Positions 15,020 through 23,333 of a DNA stretch of 32,650 nt are shown here, in pieces. Origin of the DNA: a bacterium. GTDB taxonomy: Bacteria; Cyanobacteriota; Vampirovibrionia; Gastranaerophilales; Gastranaerophilaceae. The stretch covers positions 1-32,650 of the forward strand of contig JAFUSQ010000012.1 in NCBI GenBank assembly GCA_017467605.1, in the 5' to 3' direction. A program made the position numbers and the translations under genes. The notes under the pieces were generated by a model. The model did no database searches, was not told the origin of the DNA, and was given only the letters and a program-made list of their open reading frames with translations. Within the stretch, counting starts at the first letter, position 1. Each line of letters starts with the position of its first letter.

Positions 15020-15784
15020 ATGCAGGTAAATGCAGTAAATCCACAGTCAACGTTTGGACATCGCAACGCTCAGCGTGAGATTTTAGAAAATTTTGCCAAG
15101 GCTGATGATATGGAATTAAGAAGATTTGCAATTGAAAAAGCTTCAATTCAAGTCAATGACAAAAAACATAATAGAATTCAGAACACAATTTTGGCATCAT
15201 TACCTCTTTCAGTAGGGGTTGCGGCAATGTTACAAGATCCGAAGGCAATCGGAAGAATAAGTAAACTTAAATCTTTAACAAAATACGGCGCAATCGGTGC
15301 AGCAGCACTTCCTGCAGCATTACTGGTATTTGCAGCAGAAAGCAAAATGGTACGAGCAAGTGAAAATTTCAGAAACTTTGAACGTAATCACCCGCTTATT
15401 GCCACTGCCCTTTCTTTAACTGCAGCAGGTTTGGCAACAGTTGCTTCATCAATGGCAGTATTAGCATTGGGCGGAAAATTCGGACCAAAACTTATCGGTC
15501 AATTGAAAAAATGGAATGTTGATAAAGCAATTAAAGAATCTAAAATTCTTAATAAAGCTTCTGAATATTTAGCAAAAACTCCATCTTCAATCAAAACTAT
15601 CGGCAAATGGTCATTAAAATACAGTCCTTGGCTGCTTGGCGGTGTCGGCTTAGTTCATAACATGAGCCATAATGCAATGAGATCAGCTGCTATTGCTCAA
15701 AACTATGTTGAAGTTAAAAATGTTCAAAATCAAGTAAGAACAGCTTTAGAAAACGAAGCTATTGCAAGAAAACAAGAAGCTTAG
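15020..15784 (+). CDS. Unknown membrane protein, probably lineage-specific
   Basis: A 254-residue protein I do not recognise. After a polar start (MQVNAVNPQSTFGHRNAQRE) come hydrophobic segments near residues 58-70, 92-108, 130-152 and 200-212, separated by basic amphipathic stretches. There is no signal peptide. The C-terminus is a charged helix (VKNVQNQVRTALENEAIARK). The overall style (short NxQ..FG opening, Ala/Gly-rich membrane segments, Lys-rich linkers) resembles the 697-residue protein at 27380, and the two may belong to the same lineage-restricted group. It has its own promoter and terminator, so it is monocistronic. Confidence 0.65.
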   Translation: MQVNAVNPQSTFGHRNAQREILENFAKADDMELRRFAIEKASIQVNDKKHNRIQNTILASLPLSVGVAAMLQDPKAIGRISKLKSLTKYGAIGAAALPAALLVFAAESKMVRASENFRNFERNHPLIATALSLTAAGLATVASSMAVLALGGKFGPKLIGQLKKWNVDKAIKESKILNKASEYLAKTPSSIKTIGKWSLKYSPWLLGGVGLVHNMSHNAMRSAAIAQNYVEVKNVQNQVRTALENEAIARKQEA

Positions 15785-15810
15785 AAAGTTTTTGAATATA
15801 ATGAATGTTA

Positions 15811-15850
15811 AAAGTCTGTCACAAATTTAAACCGACAGACTTTTTATTTT
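15811..15850 (+). terminator. Intrinsic terminator after the gene at 15020
   Basis: AAAGTCTGTC (15811-15820) pairs with GACAGACTTT (15834-15843) over a 13-nt loop, followed by a T-rich tail. The TATAAT of the next gene (15850-15855) begins at the end of this tail. Confidence 0.8.
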
Positions 15851-15862
15851 ATAATAGACAAT

Positions 15863-16834
15863 ATGAAGGTTGTAATACTGGGCAAAGGTTTAATGCTGGC
15901 AAATCTTATTCTGGGCGCAATTGATGCAGGAGCAGAAATTGCCGGAGTTTTTCGCTACGAAAGTACCTGCACAAATCCCATAAAATTATTCTTTGATGAT
16001 ACTTTCCGTCCAAAACCGGAAGTTACCATAATAAAGCAATTTAAACTTAATCAAATAAGACTAAAATCAGCCAACAGTGAAGCTTTTAGAAAAATATTAA
16101 TAAACCAGAATATTGATTTGGTGTTAGTCGGAACATGGCGTGAAAAATTAAAGAAAGAGACTTTTGATATTCCAAAAATCGGCACAGTAAATGTTCACCC
16201 TTCATTACTCCCCAAATATAGAGGTCCGAATCCTTATATTCAAACAATTTTACACGGAGAGGAGTATTCGGGAGTAACATTACATCTTGTAGATGAACGT
16301 TTTGACAGCGGTGCCATATTATCTCAAAAAAGAATTAAAATACTTGAAACTGATACATCAAAGGAGCTTCGCGAAAAAAGTGCAAGAATTGCCAGAACAC
16401 TTGTTTGCAATTTTATAAATGATCTAAATGAAAAAATTATTACCCCTATAAAACAAGTCGAAAAAAATGCATCATATTATCCAAATATTACAGGAGAAGA
16501 AATGATGCTTGATTTTAAATTCCAAACATCTGATGAAATTTCACGTACAGTTAGGGCACTTCACCCATTTTTACCTTGCTATATTACATATGAAAACAGA
16601 TATTTTTCAGTTAATCCGTATGCGATAGAAATTCTTGATTCTGATACAGGAACAGCTAATCCAAATACAATAATTGGAAAAGATGCCCAAAAACGTTCAA
16701 TTACAATAGTTTGCAAGGATAAAAAGGCTATAAAATTTTCGGATTTAAAATTATACAAAGCAGAATCCAAAACAGAAAATTTCATTAAAAATGAAGTAAT
16801 TCAATTAAAAGATATAAATGTTGAAGTTTTATAA
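15863..16834 (+). CDS. Fmt-like formyltransferase family protein
   Basis: Uses a formyl-tetrahydrofolate-type donor fold. The formyltransferase catalytic triad is visible as N110 and H112 in TVNVHPSLLPKYRG and D148 in VDERFDSG. A C-terminal domain of about 120 residues follows. The length of 323 equals that of methionyl-tRNA formyltransferase, but the family's usual YRGAAP reads YRGPNP, and the N-terminal nucleotide-like start (MKVVILGKGLMLANLILGAI) differs from typical Fmt. It could be the organism's Fmt, or a paralogue acting on a sugar amine or another amine. No ribosome site is present; TATAAT ends 7 nt before the ATG, so a leaderless mRNA is likely. Confidence 0.75.
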   Translation: MKVVILGKGLMLANLILGAIDAGAEIAGVFRYESTCTNPIKLFFDDTFRPKPEVTIIKQFKLNQIRLKSANSEAFRKILINQNIDLVLVGTWREKLKKETFDIPKIGTVNVHPSLLPKYRGPNPYIQTILHGEEYSGVTLHLVDERFDSGAILSQKRIKILETDTSKELREKSARIARTLVCNFINDLNEKIITPIKQVEKNASYYPNITGEEMMLDFKFQTSDEISRTVRALHPFLPCYITYENRYFSVNPYAIEILDSDTGTANPNTIIGKDAQKRSITIVCKDKKAIKFSDLKLYKAESKTENFIKNEVIQLKDINVEVL

Positions 16835-16838
16835 ATTT

Positions 16839-18722
16839 TTATTTTCTTGCAACAGTATTTCTGTCAAGCATCACCATTAATATTGAAATATCAGCAGGCT
16901 TAACTCCGCCGATTCTGGAGGCTTGAGCTAATGTTTTCGGTTTAATTTTGGCAAGTTTTTCTTTTGTTTCTGAAGAAATATGTTCAATTTTTGAGTAGTC
17001 AATATTATCAGGAATTTTGAACTTTTCTAATTTCCCTGCTTGTTCAACCTGATCTTCCTGACGTTTTATATAGCCATCATATTTTACAATAACTTCAACC
17101 TGTTCATACACATCTTTTGAAAGATTTAATTCATTTGTTGAATTATCAATTTCCTTTAATATTTTGTATGTAATATTAGGGCGTTTAAGCAGTTCAGATG
17201 CTCTTATTCCTCTATCAATATGCTCATTATACTTTGCAAGTATTGCATTCACTTCTTCGGTTGCAGAAATTTTTAAGCCATCTAATCGCACTTTTTCTTC
17301 AAGTATATGAGTCTGCTTATTTTTAAATCTTTCAAACTGAGCATCATCAATCAACCCAATTTTATGACCAATAGGCGTTAATCTTTCATCAGCATTGTCT
17401 TGCCTTAATAATAATCTGTATTCTGAACGAGAAGTCAGCATTCTATAAGGATCTTGAATATCTTTTGTAACCAAATCGTCAATCAATGTCCCCGTATAAG
17501 ATGAACTTCTTGACAATTCAAGCATTTCACTACCATTCAAATAGTTATATGCATTAATTCCTGCAATTAACCCCTGCGCAGCGGCTTCTTCATATCCGCT
17601 GGTACCATTTATTTGTCCGCCGAAAAACAATCCTTTTATTTTCTTAGACATTAGAGAATGCGTTGTCTGAACTGCTGGTACATAGTCATATTCAACAGCA
17701 TAAGCAGGCTTGACAATATGGGCATTTTCTAATCCCGGCAAACTCCTTATCATTTTAACTTGAACATCTGCAGGCAAACTTGTTGAAAAACCTTGTATAT
17801 ACGTTTCATAAGTTCCCAACCCTTCAGGCTCAATAAATATATGATGGGAAGGATTTGATGCAAATCTTACAATTTTATCCTCAATTGAAGGGCAATATCT
17901 TGGTCCAACGCCATGAATTAACCCCTGATACATAGGAGATTTATCAAGATTTGCCCGAATAATATTATGGGTTTCTTCAGTTGTTCTTGTCAGATAACAA
18001 GGATAAGTTTTTCTGATAGGGCGATTTGGTCTGAAAGAAAAGAAGCTCAATTCCTCATCTCCGGGTTGAATTTCCATTTTGGAATAATCAATAGTACGCT
18101 TATCAACTCTGGCAGGAGTACCTGTTTTTAATTTTTTTGTTTCAATTCCTAATTTATGCAAAGATTCAGATAACCCTATCGCAGCCTTTTCTCCCAATCG
18201 ACCTGCACTATATGAGCGTAATCCTACAAAAATTCGTCCTTCTAAAGAGGTTCCGGTTGTTAAAACAATAGCATTTGCACTATATTCAATACCAAATTCA
18301 TCAATAGCACCGATAATCTTATCATCTTCTACCAACAAATCCGTTATGCAGCATTGTTTTAAATAAATATTTTGATTACTTTCAATTAAATTACGCATAT
18401 AACGAGAATATTCCGCCTTATCGGATTGTGCACGCAAAGCCCTGACGGCAGGGCCTTTTGACGAATTTAAAATCTTCATCTGCAAATATGTGGCATCTGT
18501 AACTTCACCCATTACGCCACCCAATGCATCAATTTCCCTGACTAAAGTTGATTTTGCAGGACCGCCAACCGCAGGATTACAAGGTTGAAGCGCAATATTA
18601 TCAACATTAAGTGTACATAATAACACTTTCATCCCCAGTTTTGCACAAGCCAATGCTGCCTCACAACCTGCATGACCTGCTCCGACAACAATTATATCGA
18701 ACTGATTTTTCAAGTAATTCAT
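16839..18722 (-). CDS. mnmG: tRNA uridine-5-carboxymethylaminomethyl modification enzyme MnmG
   Basis: FAD enzyme (GidA) that with MnmE installs the cmnm5 group on U34 of tRNAs. The Rossmann FAD motif VVGAGHAGCEAA sits at residues 12-23, followed by NPAVGGPAKSTLVREIDALGG (split here) and the C-terminal helical domain that binds MnmE. ATG 18722 gives 627 residues; a TTG at 18740 would add six. No Shine-Dalgarno exists; a perfect TATAAT (18734-18729) lies six bases before the ATG, predicting a leaderless message starting at the A. The -35 is weak. mnmE is not in the window. Confidence 0.95.
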   Translation of the reverse strand: MNYLKNQFDIIVVGAGHAGCEAALACAKLGMKVLLCTLNVDNIALQPCNPAVGGPAKSTLVREIDALGGVMGEVTDATYLQMKILNSSKGPAVRALRAQSDKAEYSRYMRNLIESNQNIYLKQCCITDLLVEDDKIIGAIDEFGIEYSANAIVLTTGTSLEGRIFVGLRSYSAGRLGEKAAIGLSESLHKLGIETKKLKTGTPARVDKRTIDYSKMEIQPGDEELSFFSFRPNRPIRKTYPCYLTRTTEETHNIIRANLDKSPMYQGLIHGVGPRYCPSIEDKIVRFASNPSHHIFIEPEGLGTYETYIQGFSTSLPADVQVKMIRSLPGLENAHIVKPAYAVEYDYVPAVQTTHSLMSKKIKGLFFGGQINGTSGYEEAAAQGLIAGINAYNYLNGSEMLELSRSSSYTGTLIDDLVTKDIQDPYRMLTSRSEYRLLLRQDNADERLTPIGHKIGLIDDAQFERFKNKQTHILEEKVRLDGLKISATEEVNAILAKYNEHIDRGIRASELLKRPNITYKILKEIDNSTNELNLSKDVYEQVEVIVKYDGYIKRQEDQVEQAGKLEKFKIPDNIDYSKIEHISSETKEKLAKIKPKTLAQASRIGGVKPADISILMVMLDRNTVARK

Positions 18723-18893
18723 AAAATCATTATAAAGCAAACAAATAATACTTAAAATAAATGCACAACAAACTTAACGTTTATTCTATAAACGTACAAT
18801 TAACACTAATTAGAACTCAATCTCCTACAAATGGCAAAAAACGAAATTTAAACTTTGGTTTAAGATTAGGCTTAGAAGGAATATATTAACCTT

Positions 18894-18986
18894 CTATCCT
18901 TCTGCAGTTAATTCTTCCCAAATACTTGGTACAACAATCAATGCAGTGTAGACAATAAATCCAAATAAAATCAGATTAATAGCCAT
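18894..18986 (-). CDS. 30-residue single-pass membrane protein
   Basis: MAINLILFGFIVYTALIVVP followed by SIWEELTAEG, 30 residues with one clear membrane helix and a short acidic tail. An ideal AAAGGAGG lies 5 nt before the ATG, among the strongest ribosome sites in the window, which makes chance unlikely. I do not recognise the family. The size and topology recall small accessory subunits of membrane complexes (such as CydX, KdpF or photosystem and cytochrome small subunits), but nothing in the sequence identifies a partner. It occupies most of the 370-bp gap between mnmG and the Cys4 protein; an AGAAGG/CCTTCT hairpin just downstream may end it. Confidence 0.72.
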   Translation of the reverse strand: MAINLILFGFIVYTALIVVPSIWEELTAEG

Positions 18987-19095
18987 GATAACCTCCTTTG
19001 GTTACATGTATATTAATCCCATTTTTTGAAGTAAAATAACAACATATACTATAAAAAGAGTAGAAAATTTACAAAACTTAATACAAAATATTGAT

Positions 19096-19380
19096 ATGAG
19101 AAACTATACAAAAAAGGATATAAATGTACTATTTTCAGGGCTTTGCTGCTCTCGATGCAAAAATGATTTCGCAGAAAATTCAATAAAAATTTTGGAAAGG
19201 GATTGCGATATCATGCTTTGTAGTTTAACATGTGCCAAATGCGGTAAAGATTTCGGAGAAATAGTTTTTAATTTTAACAGAAAATCAAACAAACATACCC
19301 CGCTTGAAATTATTGAAGGACCTCCGCCTATAAATTATGATGATGTAATTGAAGCACATAAATTTCTAAAAAATCTCTAA
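19096..19380 (+). CDS. Small Cys4 zinc-ribbon-like protein
   Basis: A 94-residue protein with two CxxC knuckles, CSRC at about 18-21 and CAKC at about 46-49, plus extra cysteines at 17 and 42. The pairs are separated by about 24 residues, as in a zinc ribbon. The fragment KCGKDFGEIVFNFNRK after the second knuckle fits a ribbon hairpin. The C-terminal part (PPPINYDDVIEAHKFLKNL) looks like a short helix. The function is unknown; a nucleic-acid or protein-binding adaptor is plausible. There is no ribosome site. TATACT at about 19042 or a CAAAAT seven nucleotides before the ATG could serve as -10. Confidence 0.7.
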   Translation: MRNYTKKDINVLFSGLCCSRCKNDFAENSIKILERDCDIMLCSLTCAKCGKDFGEIVFNFNRKSNKHTPLEIIEGPPPINYDDVIEAHKFLKNL

Positions 19381-19382
19381 AA

Positions 19383-19413
19383 AAATGGCTTTCACTATAT
19401 GTGAAAGCCATTT
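19383..19413. terminator. Hairpin terminator between convergent genes
   Basis: AAATGGCTTTCAC pairs with GTGAAAGCCATTT (13 bp, 5-nt loop). The adjoining A-run becomes a T-run on the minus strand, so it best ends glgP; it also blocks read-through from the Cys4 gene. Confidence 0.82.
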
Positions 19414-19430
19414 CAATTCAGAAAGGAATA

Positions 19431-21125
19431 TTATTTAATATTAGAGAAAGTCCAAGCATCAAATGTCGGAGCTTCTTTAATTTTCATTTCTTGTCTTTCT
19501 TCACCTGAGCATTCATCATCATGAGCAATCGGTTTATACAATCTGTTATAATATTCGATTACCATTCTGTCAGAATTGAAGTATGCTTCAGAAGTTCTGA
19601 TAGCCTGACGCATTAATCTTGCCCATTCCATTTTATTTTCATAATATGTAGGAATAATTTGATCTTCTATAATACTCATCAAACACTTATGATCTTTCCA
19701 ATGTCTTTCTTCCCAAGACATTTCATCATCAATTTCAGGATATTCAATAGCGTATCCGTTGATTCCGCTAAATGTTCCTTCAACAGTCCAGCCGTCAAAA
19801 ATTGATAAGTGAAGTGTGCCGTTCATATTAGCTGACATACCGGAAGTACCTGAAGCTTCAAACGGTCTTAACGGAGTATTTAACCAAATATCAGAACCGC
19901 GTTTCAACATGCCTGACAATTGTAATTCATAACCCGGAAGAACCACAACATTTTTTAATGAGTGAGAACGATTCAACAATTTATTGAACATTTCTTTACC
20001 CATAACATCATCAGGATGGAATTTACCTGCAAAAATAATCTGAACTTTATTTTCATCAAGCAATTTTCCAATTCTGTCTTTATCCATTAAGATAAGCCAA
20101 GCACGTTTATAATCTGCAAATCTTCTTGCCCATGTAATTGTCAAAACATCAGGATCAAATCTTTTACCTGCAACGTTAGCAATATATTTGAACAATTCTG
20201 ATTTCATTTCACGCTTAACATCTAACAAAGCTTGCGGATTATTTTCAGCTGCCTTAATTCTCTTATCCTGCCAATAAGGAAGGTTAACGGCATTTGTAAT
20301 AGCTCTGATAGGGCATCTTCCGTCAACCCATTCCCACATCTTGTTAGCAACAAGACCGTGTAATTGAGATACGGCATTGGCAATTCTTGACATTCTCAAT
20401 GCGGCAACAGTTAGAGAGAAGTTTTCTCCGCCTAAATTAACCGCAGTTTCGCGAGAAGCACCTGCAAAGAAGCCGCCTTCCAATAAAGTATCAACCCAAT
20501 GAACTTCATTACCTGCAGCAACAGGAGTGTGAGTAGTAAATACCGTACGTTTTTTAACTTCTGTTAAATCGCCGTTATACTGTCTTAATAATTCAAACGC
20601 AGCGGGAAGTGCATGACCTTCGTTCATATGGATAACATCAAATGTGTATCCCACTTGTTGAAGGATTCTAACCCCTGCAACCCCAAGAACAGTTTCTTGA
20701 GCAATTCTTATTCTTTCATTACCATCATACAGTCTGTGAGAAATGCTTCTTGCCCAATCACTGTTACCTTCGAAATCGGTTGTTAACAAGTAAACGGGAC
20801 AAGTTCCAAACAATTCCGGTTCAACTCTTAAAGCTTTAACTTTAACCTTTTCACCAAAGATATCAACTTCAGTTTGAACACCGGTATCTGTTAAGAAATC
20901 ATAATATTTTCTGATATAAGCAACTTCTACATTTCCGGAATGGTCAATTCGCTGATCATAATAACCGTAAGACCACAACATAGTTACGCCAACCATAGGC
21001 ATTTGTAAATAACCTGCAGAAAGCATATGTGACCCTGCCAAGAAGCCTAAACCGCCTGAATAGGTGCTTAAAGACTGATCCATAGCTATTTCCATTGAAA
21101 AATATGCTACATTTGGTAATGCCAT
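19431..21125 (-). CDS. Alpha-glucan phosphorylase family protein (GT35), PLP lysine replaced
   Basis: Short-form glycogen/maltodextrin phosphorylase, 564 residues. Family marks include VAYFSMEIAMD and YSGGLGFLAGSH at the start, HMNEGHALPAAFE, the basic FADYKRAW motif, and LNTPLRPFEASGTSGM near the glucose site. The start at 21125 follows GAGAGAGG; an upstream frame to 21206 lacks a site. Known phosphorylases bind pyridoxal phosphate through the lysine directly after EASGTxxM. Here that residue is Ser431 (EASGTSGMSANMNG). Either this branch works without Schiff-base PLP, has another activity, or is inactive. It stands as a single gene with its own promoter and terminator, which suggests it is used. 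I leave the symbol blank because the activity is in doubt. Confidence 0.82.
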   Translation of the reverse strand: MALPNVAYFSMEIAMDQSLSTYSGGLGFLAGSHMLSAGYLQMPMVGVTMLWSYGYYDQRIDHSGNVEVAYIRKYYDFLTDTGVQTEVDIFGEKVKVKALRVEPELFGTCPVYLLTTDFEGNSDWARSISHRLYDGNERIRIAQETVLGVAGVRILQQVGYTFDVIHMNEGHALPAAFELLRQYNGDLTEVKKRTVFTTHTPVAAGNEVHWVDTLLEGGFFAGASRETAVNLGGENFSLTVAALRMSRIANAVSQLHGLVANKMWEWVDGRCPIRAITNAVNLPYWQDKRIKAAENNPQALLDVKREMKSELFKYIANVAGKRFDPDVLTITWARRFADYKRAWLILMDKDRIGKLLDENKVQIIFAGKFHPDDVMGKEMFNKLLNRSHSLKNVVVLPGYELQLSGMLKRGSDIWLNTPLRPFEASGTSGMSANMNGTLHLSIFDGWTVEGTFSGINGYAIEYPEIDDEMSWEERHWKDHKCLMSIIEDQIIPTYYENKMEWARLMRQAIRTSEAYFNSDRMVIEYYNRLYKPIAHDDECSGEERQEMKIKEAPTFDAWTFSNIK

Positions 21126-21194
21126 AATTTTTACCTCTCTCTTTTTATAACTTCTATACACTAATTTTTCATGTACACTAAGATGTGCTCTAGT

Positions 21195-21203
21195 ATTATA
21201 ACA
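21195..21203 (-). promoter_or_regulatory. Extended -10 of the phosphorylase gene
   Basis: Minus strand TGT-TATAAT. Transcription would start near 21188 and leave a leader of about 63 nt. No good -35 is seen, as is usual with an extended -10. Confidence 0.5.
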
Positions 21204-21248
21204 CATAAAAAATAAAAATGGTAGTTTTTATTTTTTATTTCACAAATT

Positions 21249-21737
21249 TTATTTTTTATCTACATAACGAACTTCTTTGTGCTGAGTCGTTGTTACAGGT
21301 CCGCCTTTAACAATTCTTGTCGTTTCGGGATACATAATTTCATATTTAATACGTCCATCAGGCAATTCTAACATAGAGTAATCATAATCGGGTTTTGAAT
21401 AATCAGTCAAAACTTTAGAATCTTCCTTAACTACATAACCCTTATTCTTAGCAACAGGAGTAACAATACCTGTATTTCTATCCAATACATAATCTACTGT
21501 TTTAACACGAGTCGAAAGTATGTCAGAATCTTGATATGCAGAACGCTCAATAGTTCTTTCAACTTCTCTTTGATTATTTAATACAGTCTTTTTAGTCTCT
21601 ACTCTTGAAGAACGACCGGCAGAAAATAATCCCGGAGTATTCACCTTTTTACGGACAACTTTTCCGGAAGTTTTAGATTTGTAAACTACTTTACCGTATT
21701 TATAATAATCATACATATTTTCAAAAAATTTAATCAT
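21249..21737 (-). CDS. Hypothetical basic protein
   Basis: A 162-residue protein without signal peptide or membrane helix, rich in Lys, Arg, Tyr and Val. The N-terminus (MIKFFENMYDYYKYGKVVYK) is aromatic, the middle is polar with many Thr/Val alternations suggesting extended strands (VETKKTVLNNQREVERTI, VKTVDYVLDRNTGIVTPV), and the end is VRYVDKK. AAAGGC lies about 8 nt before the ATG. I recognise no family. It lies between the phosphorylase and the PLP enzyme on the same strand, but gaps of 81 and over 100 bp leave an operon undecided. Confidence 0.6.
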   Translation of the reverse strand: MIKFFENMYDYYKYGKVVYKSKTSGKVVRKKVNTPGLFSAGRSSRVETKKTVLNNQREVERTIERSAYQDSDILSTRVKTVDYVLDRNTGIVTPVAKNKGYVVKEDSKVLTDYSKPDYDYSMLELPDGRIKYEIMYPETTRIVKGGPVTTTQHKEVRYVDKK

Positions 21738-21818
21738 AACAAGCCTTTCTAACTTAGATTTTCTGTAGACATATTAAAAAGAGACATAAAAATTTTTGCC
21801 AATTTAATTTATAAATCT

Positions 21819-23057
21819 TTACAATATATTTAAACCACCTACAAAACGAGTGAGTGCAATTTTAACATGAGCATAATTTAACCCGCCCTGCAAATAAGCA
21901 ACATAAGGTTCTCTCATTGGACCGTCTGCAGACAATTCAATTGTAGAACCCTCAATAAAAGTTCCGCCTGCCATAATTACCTTATCTTCATACCCCGGAA
22001 TATATTCAGGAATCGGAGTTACATAACCGTTCACAGGAGATAATGATTGAATTGTTCTGCAAAATTGTTCTAAAAGCTCAGGTTTGCCAAATGTAATATT
22101 TTGAATAATATCCGTACGTTTTTCATAATATTTAGGACTTGAATTATATCCGATTTCATCAAATATTTTAGAAGCTAAAACAACCCCTTTAATAGCATCA
22201 CAAACAACAGACGGTGCCATAAACAATCCTTGAAAGATTAATCGGTGTTGATTAAACATAGCTCCGCCTTCAGAACCGATACCGGGTGCAGTCAAACGAT
22301 TTGCGCTACGCTCGACATACAACTCTTTTCCAGCTATATATCCGCCGGCTTCAACGATTCCGCCACCGGGATTTTTAATTAATGATCCGGCCATCAAATC
22401 AGCCCCAACTTCTGTCGGTTCTAATTTATCAACAAATTCTCCGTAACAATTATCGACAAAACAGATACAATTCGGATTTTTAGACTTAACAATTTTACAG
22501 ATTTTTCCAATTGTTTCAACAGTCAAAGATTTTCTTGTCGAATATCCTTTAGAACGCTGAATCAGAACCATTGTCGTACTTTCATCAACAGCATTTTTTA
22601 TACCTTCAAAATCGACATCAGAATTATCAATAAGAGGCACTTCTTCATATTCAATACCGTTACCTATTAAAGATGCTCTGCGGGTTTCTTCATCACCCAT
22701 TGTCCCAATAACTTCCTGCATCGTATCATAAGGTGTTCCAACGACAGAAATCAATTTATCTCCTGCACGCAAATTACCAAACAAAGCACAAGCAAGAGTA
22801 TGAGTTCCTGAAGCAAAATGAATGCGCACAAGTGCTTTTTCCGTACCAAACACTTGCGCAAAAACTTTATCTAAAACTTCTCTGCCTAAATCATCATGCC
22901 CGTAGCCAGAAACTGTATAAAAATGCTCCGGTGCAACCTTATTATCAATAAAAGCCTGCAAAACTTTTTCCTGATTATAATCTCTTATTTCATCAATTAC
23001 TTCAAATTGTTCTGCTAAGTCTTTTTCAGCTTTTTTAATTAAATCTTTGCTATTCAT
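21819..23057 (-). CDS. Methionine gamma-lyase-like PLP enzyme (aluminium-resistance/YnbB family)
   Basis: A fold-type I PLP enzyme of the Cys/Met metabolism superfamily. The substrate-cofactor region includes SGTHTLACALFG, the Asp that pairs with the PLP ring in CFVDNCYGEF, and the Schiff-base lysine in GSLIKNPGGG. The length of about 412 is typical. Members in Firmicutes and cyanobacteria are annotated as aluminium resistance or methionine gamma-lyase-like, and the true substrate is not established. The start at 23057 is chosen because GAGGG lies 8 nt upstream; ATG 23063 is only 3 nt from that site. A palindromic repeat lies about 100 bp upstream of the gene. Confidence 0.85.
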   Translation of the reverse strand: MNSKDLIKKAEKDLAEQFEVIDEIRDYNQEKVLQAFIDNKVAPEHFYTVSGYGHDDLGREVLDKVFAQVFGTEKALVRIHFASGTHTLACALFGNLRAGDKLISVVGTPYDTMQEVIGTMGDEETRRASLIGNGIEYEEVPLIDNSDVDFEGIKNAVDESTTMVLIQRSKGYSTRKSLTVETIGKICKIVKSKNPNCICFVDNCYGEFVDKLEPTEVGADLMAGSLIKNPGGGIVEAGGYIAGKELYVERSANRLTAPGIGSEGGAMFNQHRLIFQGLFMAPSVVCDAIKGVVLASKIFDEIGYNSSPKYYEKRTDIIQNITFGKPELLEQFCRTIQSLSPVNGYVTPIPEYIPGYEDKVIMAGGTFIEGSTIELSADGPMREPYVAYLQGGLNYAHVKIALTRFVGGLNIL

Positions 23058-23157
23058 ATTCATATCCCTCAATAAAATAATATTTCAAGCAAAGATAACA
23101 GTAAAGCCCTGAAAATTGGGATTTATATAGCAAATCCCACCCAATATATGTAGAATT

Positions 23158-23219
23158 GTCACCCTGAACTCGTTTCAGGGTCTAATGCCCAATAGATTCT
23201 GAAACAAGTTTAGAATGAC
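23158..23219. repeat. 62-bp imperfect palindromic interspersed repeat
   Basis: Arms of 27 nt (23158-23184 beginning GTCACCCTGAACTCG, and 23193-23219 ending AAGTTTAGAATGAC) are inverted copies with six differences around an 8-nt loop. The left arm is nearly identical to 418-443 in the left prepilin leader. This is the only copy of the family in the window that lies between genes. Confidence 0.85.
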
Positions 23220-23333
23220 ACTATAGTTTTATTAGAAAAATTTTAGTAGAAAATTCTATATAATTTCCTGAAAATTTTATATATTAGACGAATGAAGAAT
23301 TTAAAAATTTTAAGACTTGAATAAAATATTTCT

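Noticed and set aside
18761-18889. 42-codon plus-strand frame starting MHNKLNVYS
   Set aside because: No ribosome site or promoter, no recognisable composition, and it lies against the mnmG promoter; too weak to call beside the well-supported 30-residue gene on the other strand.
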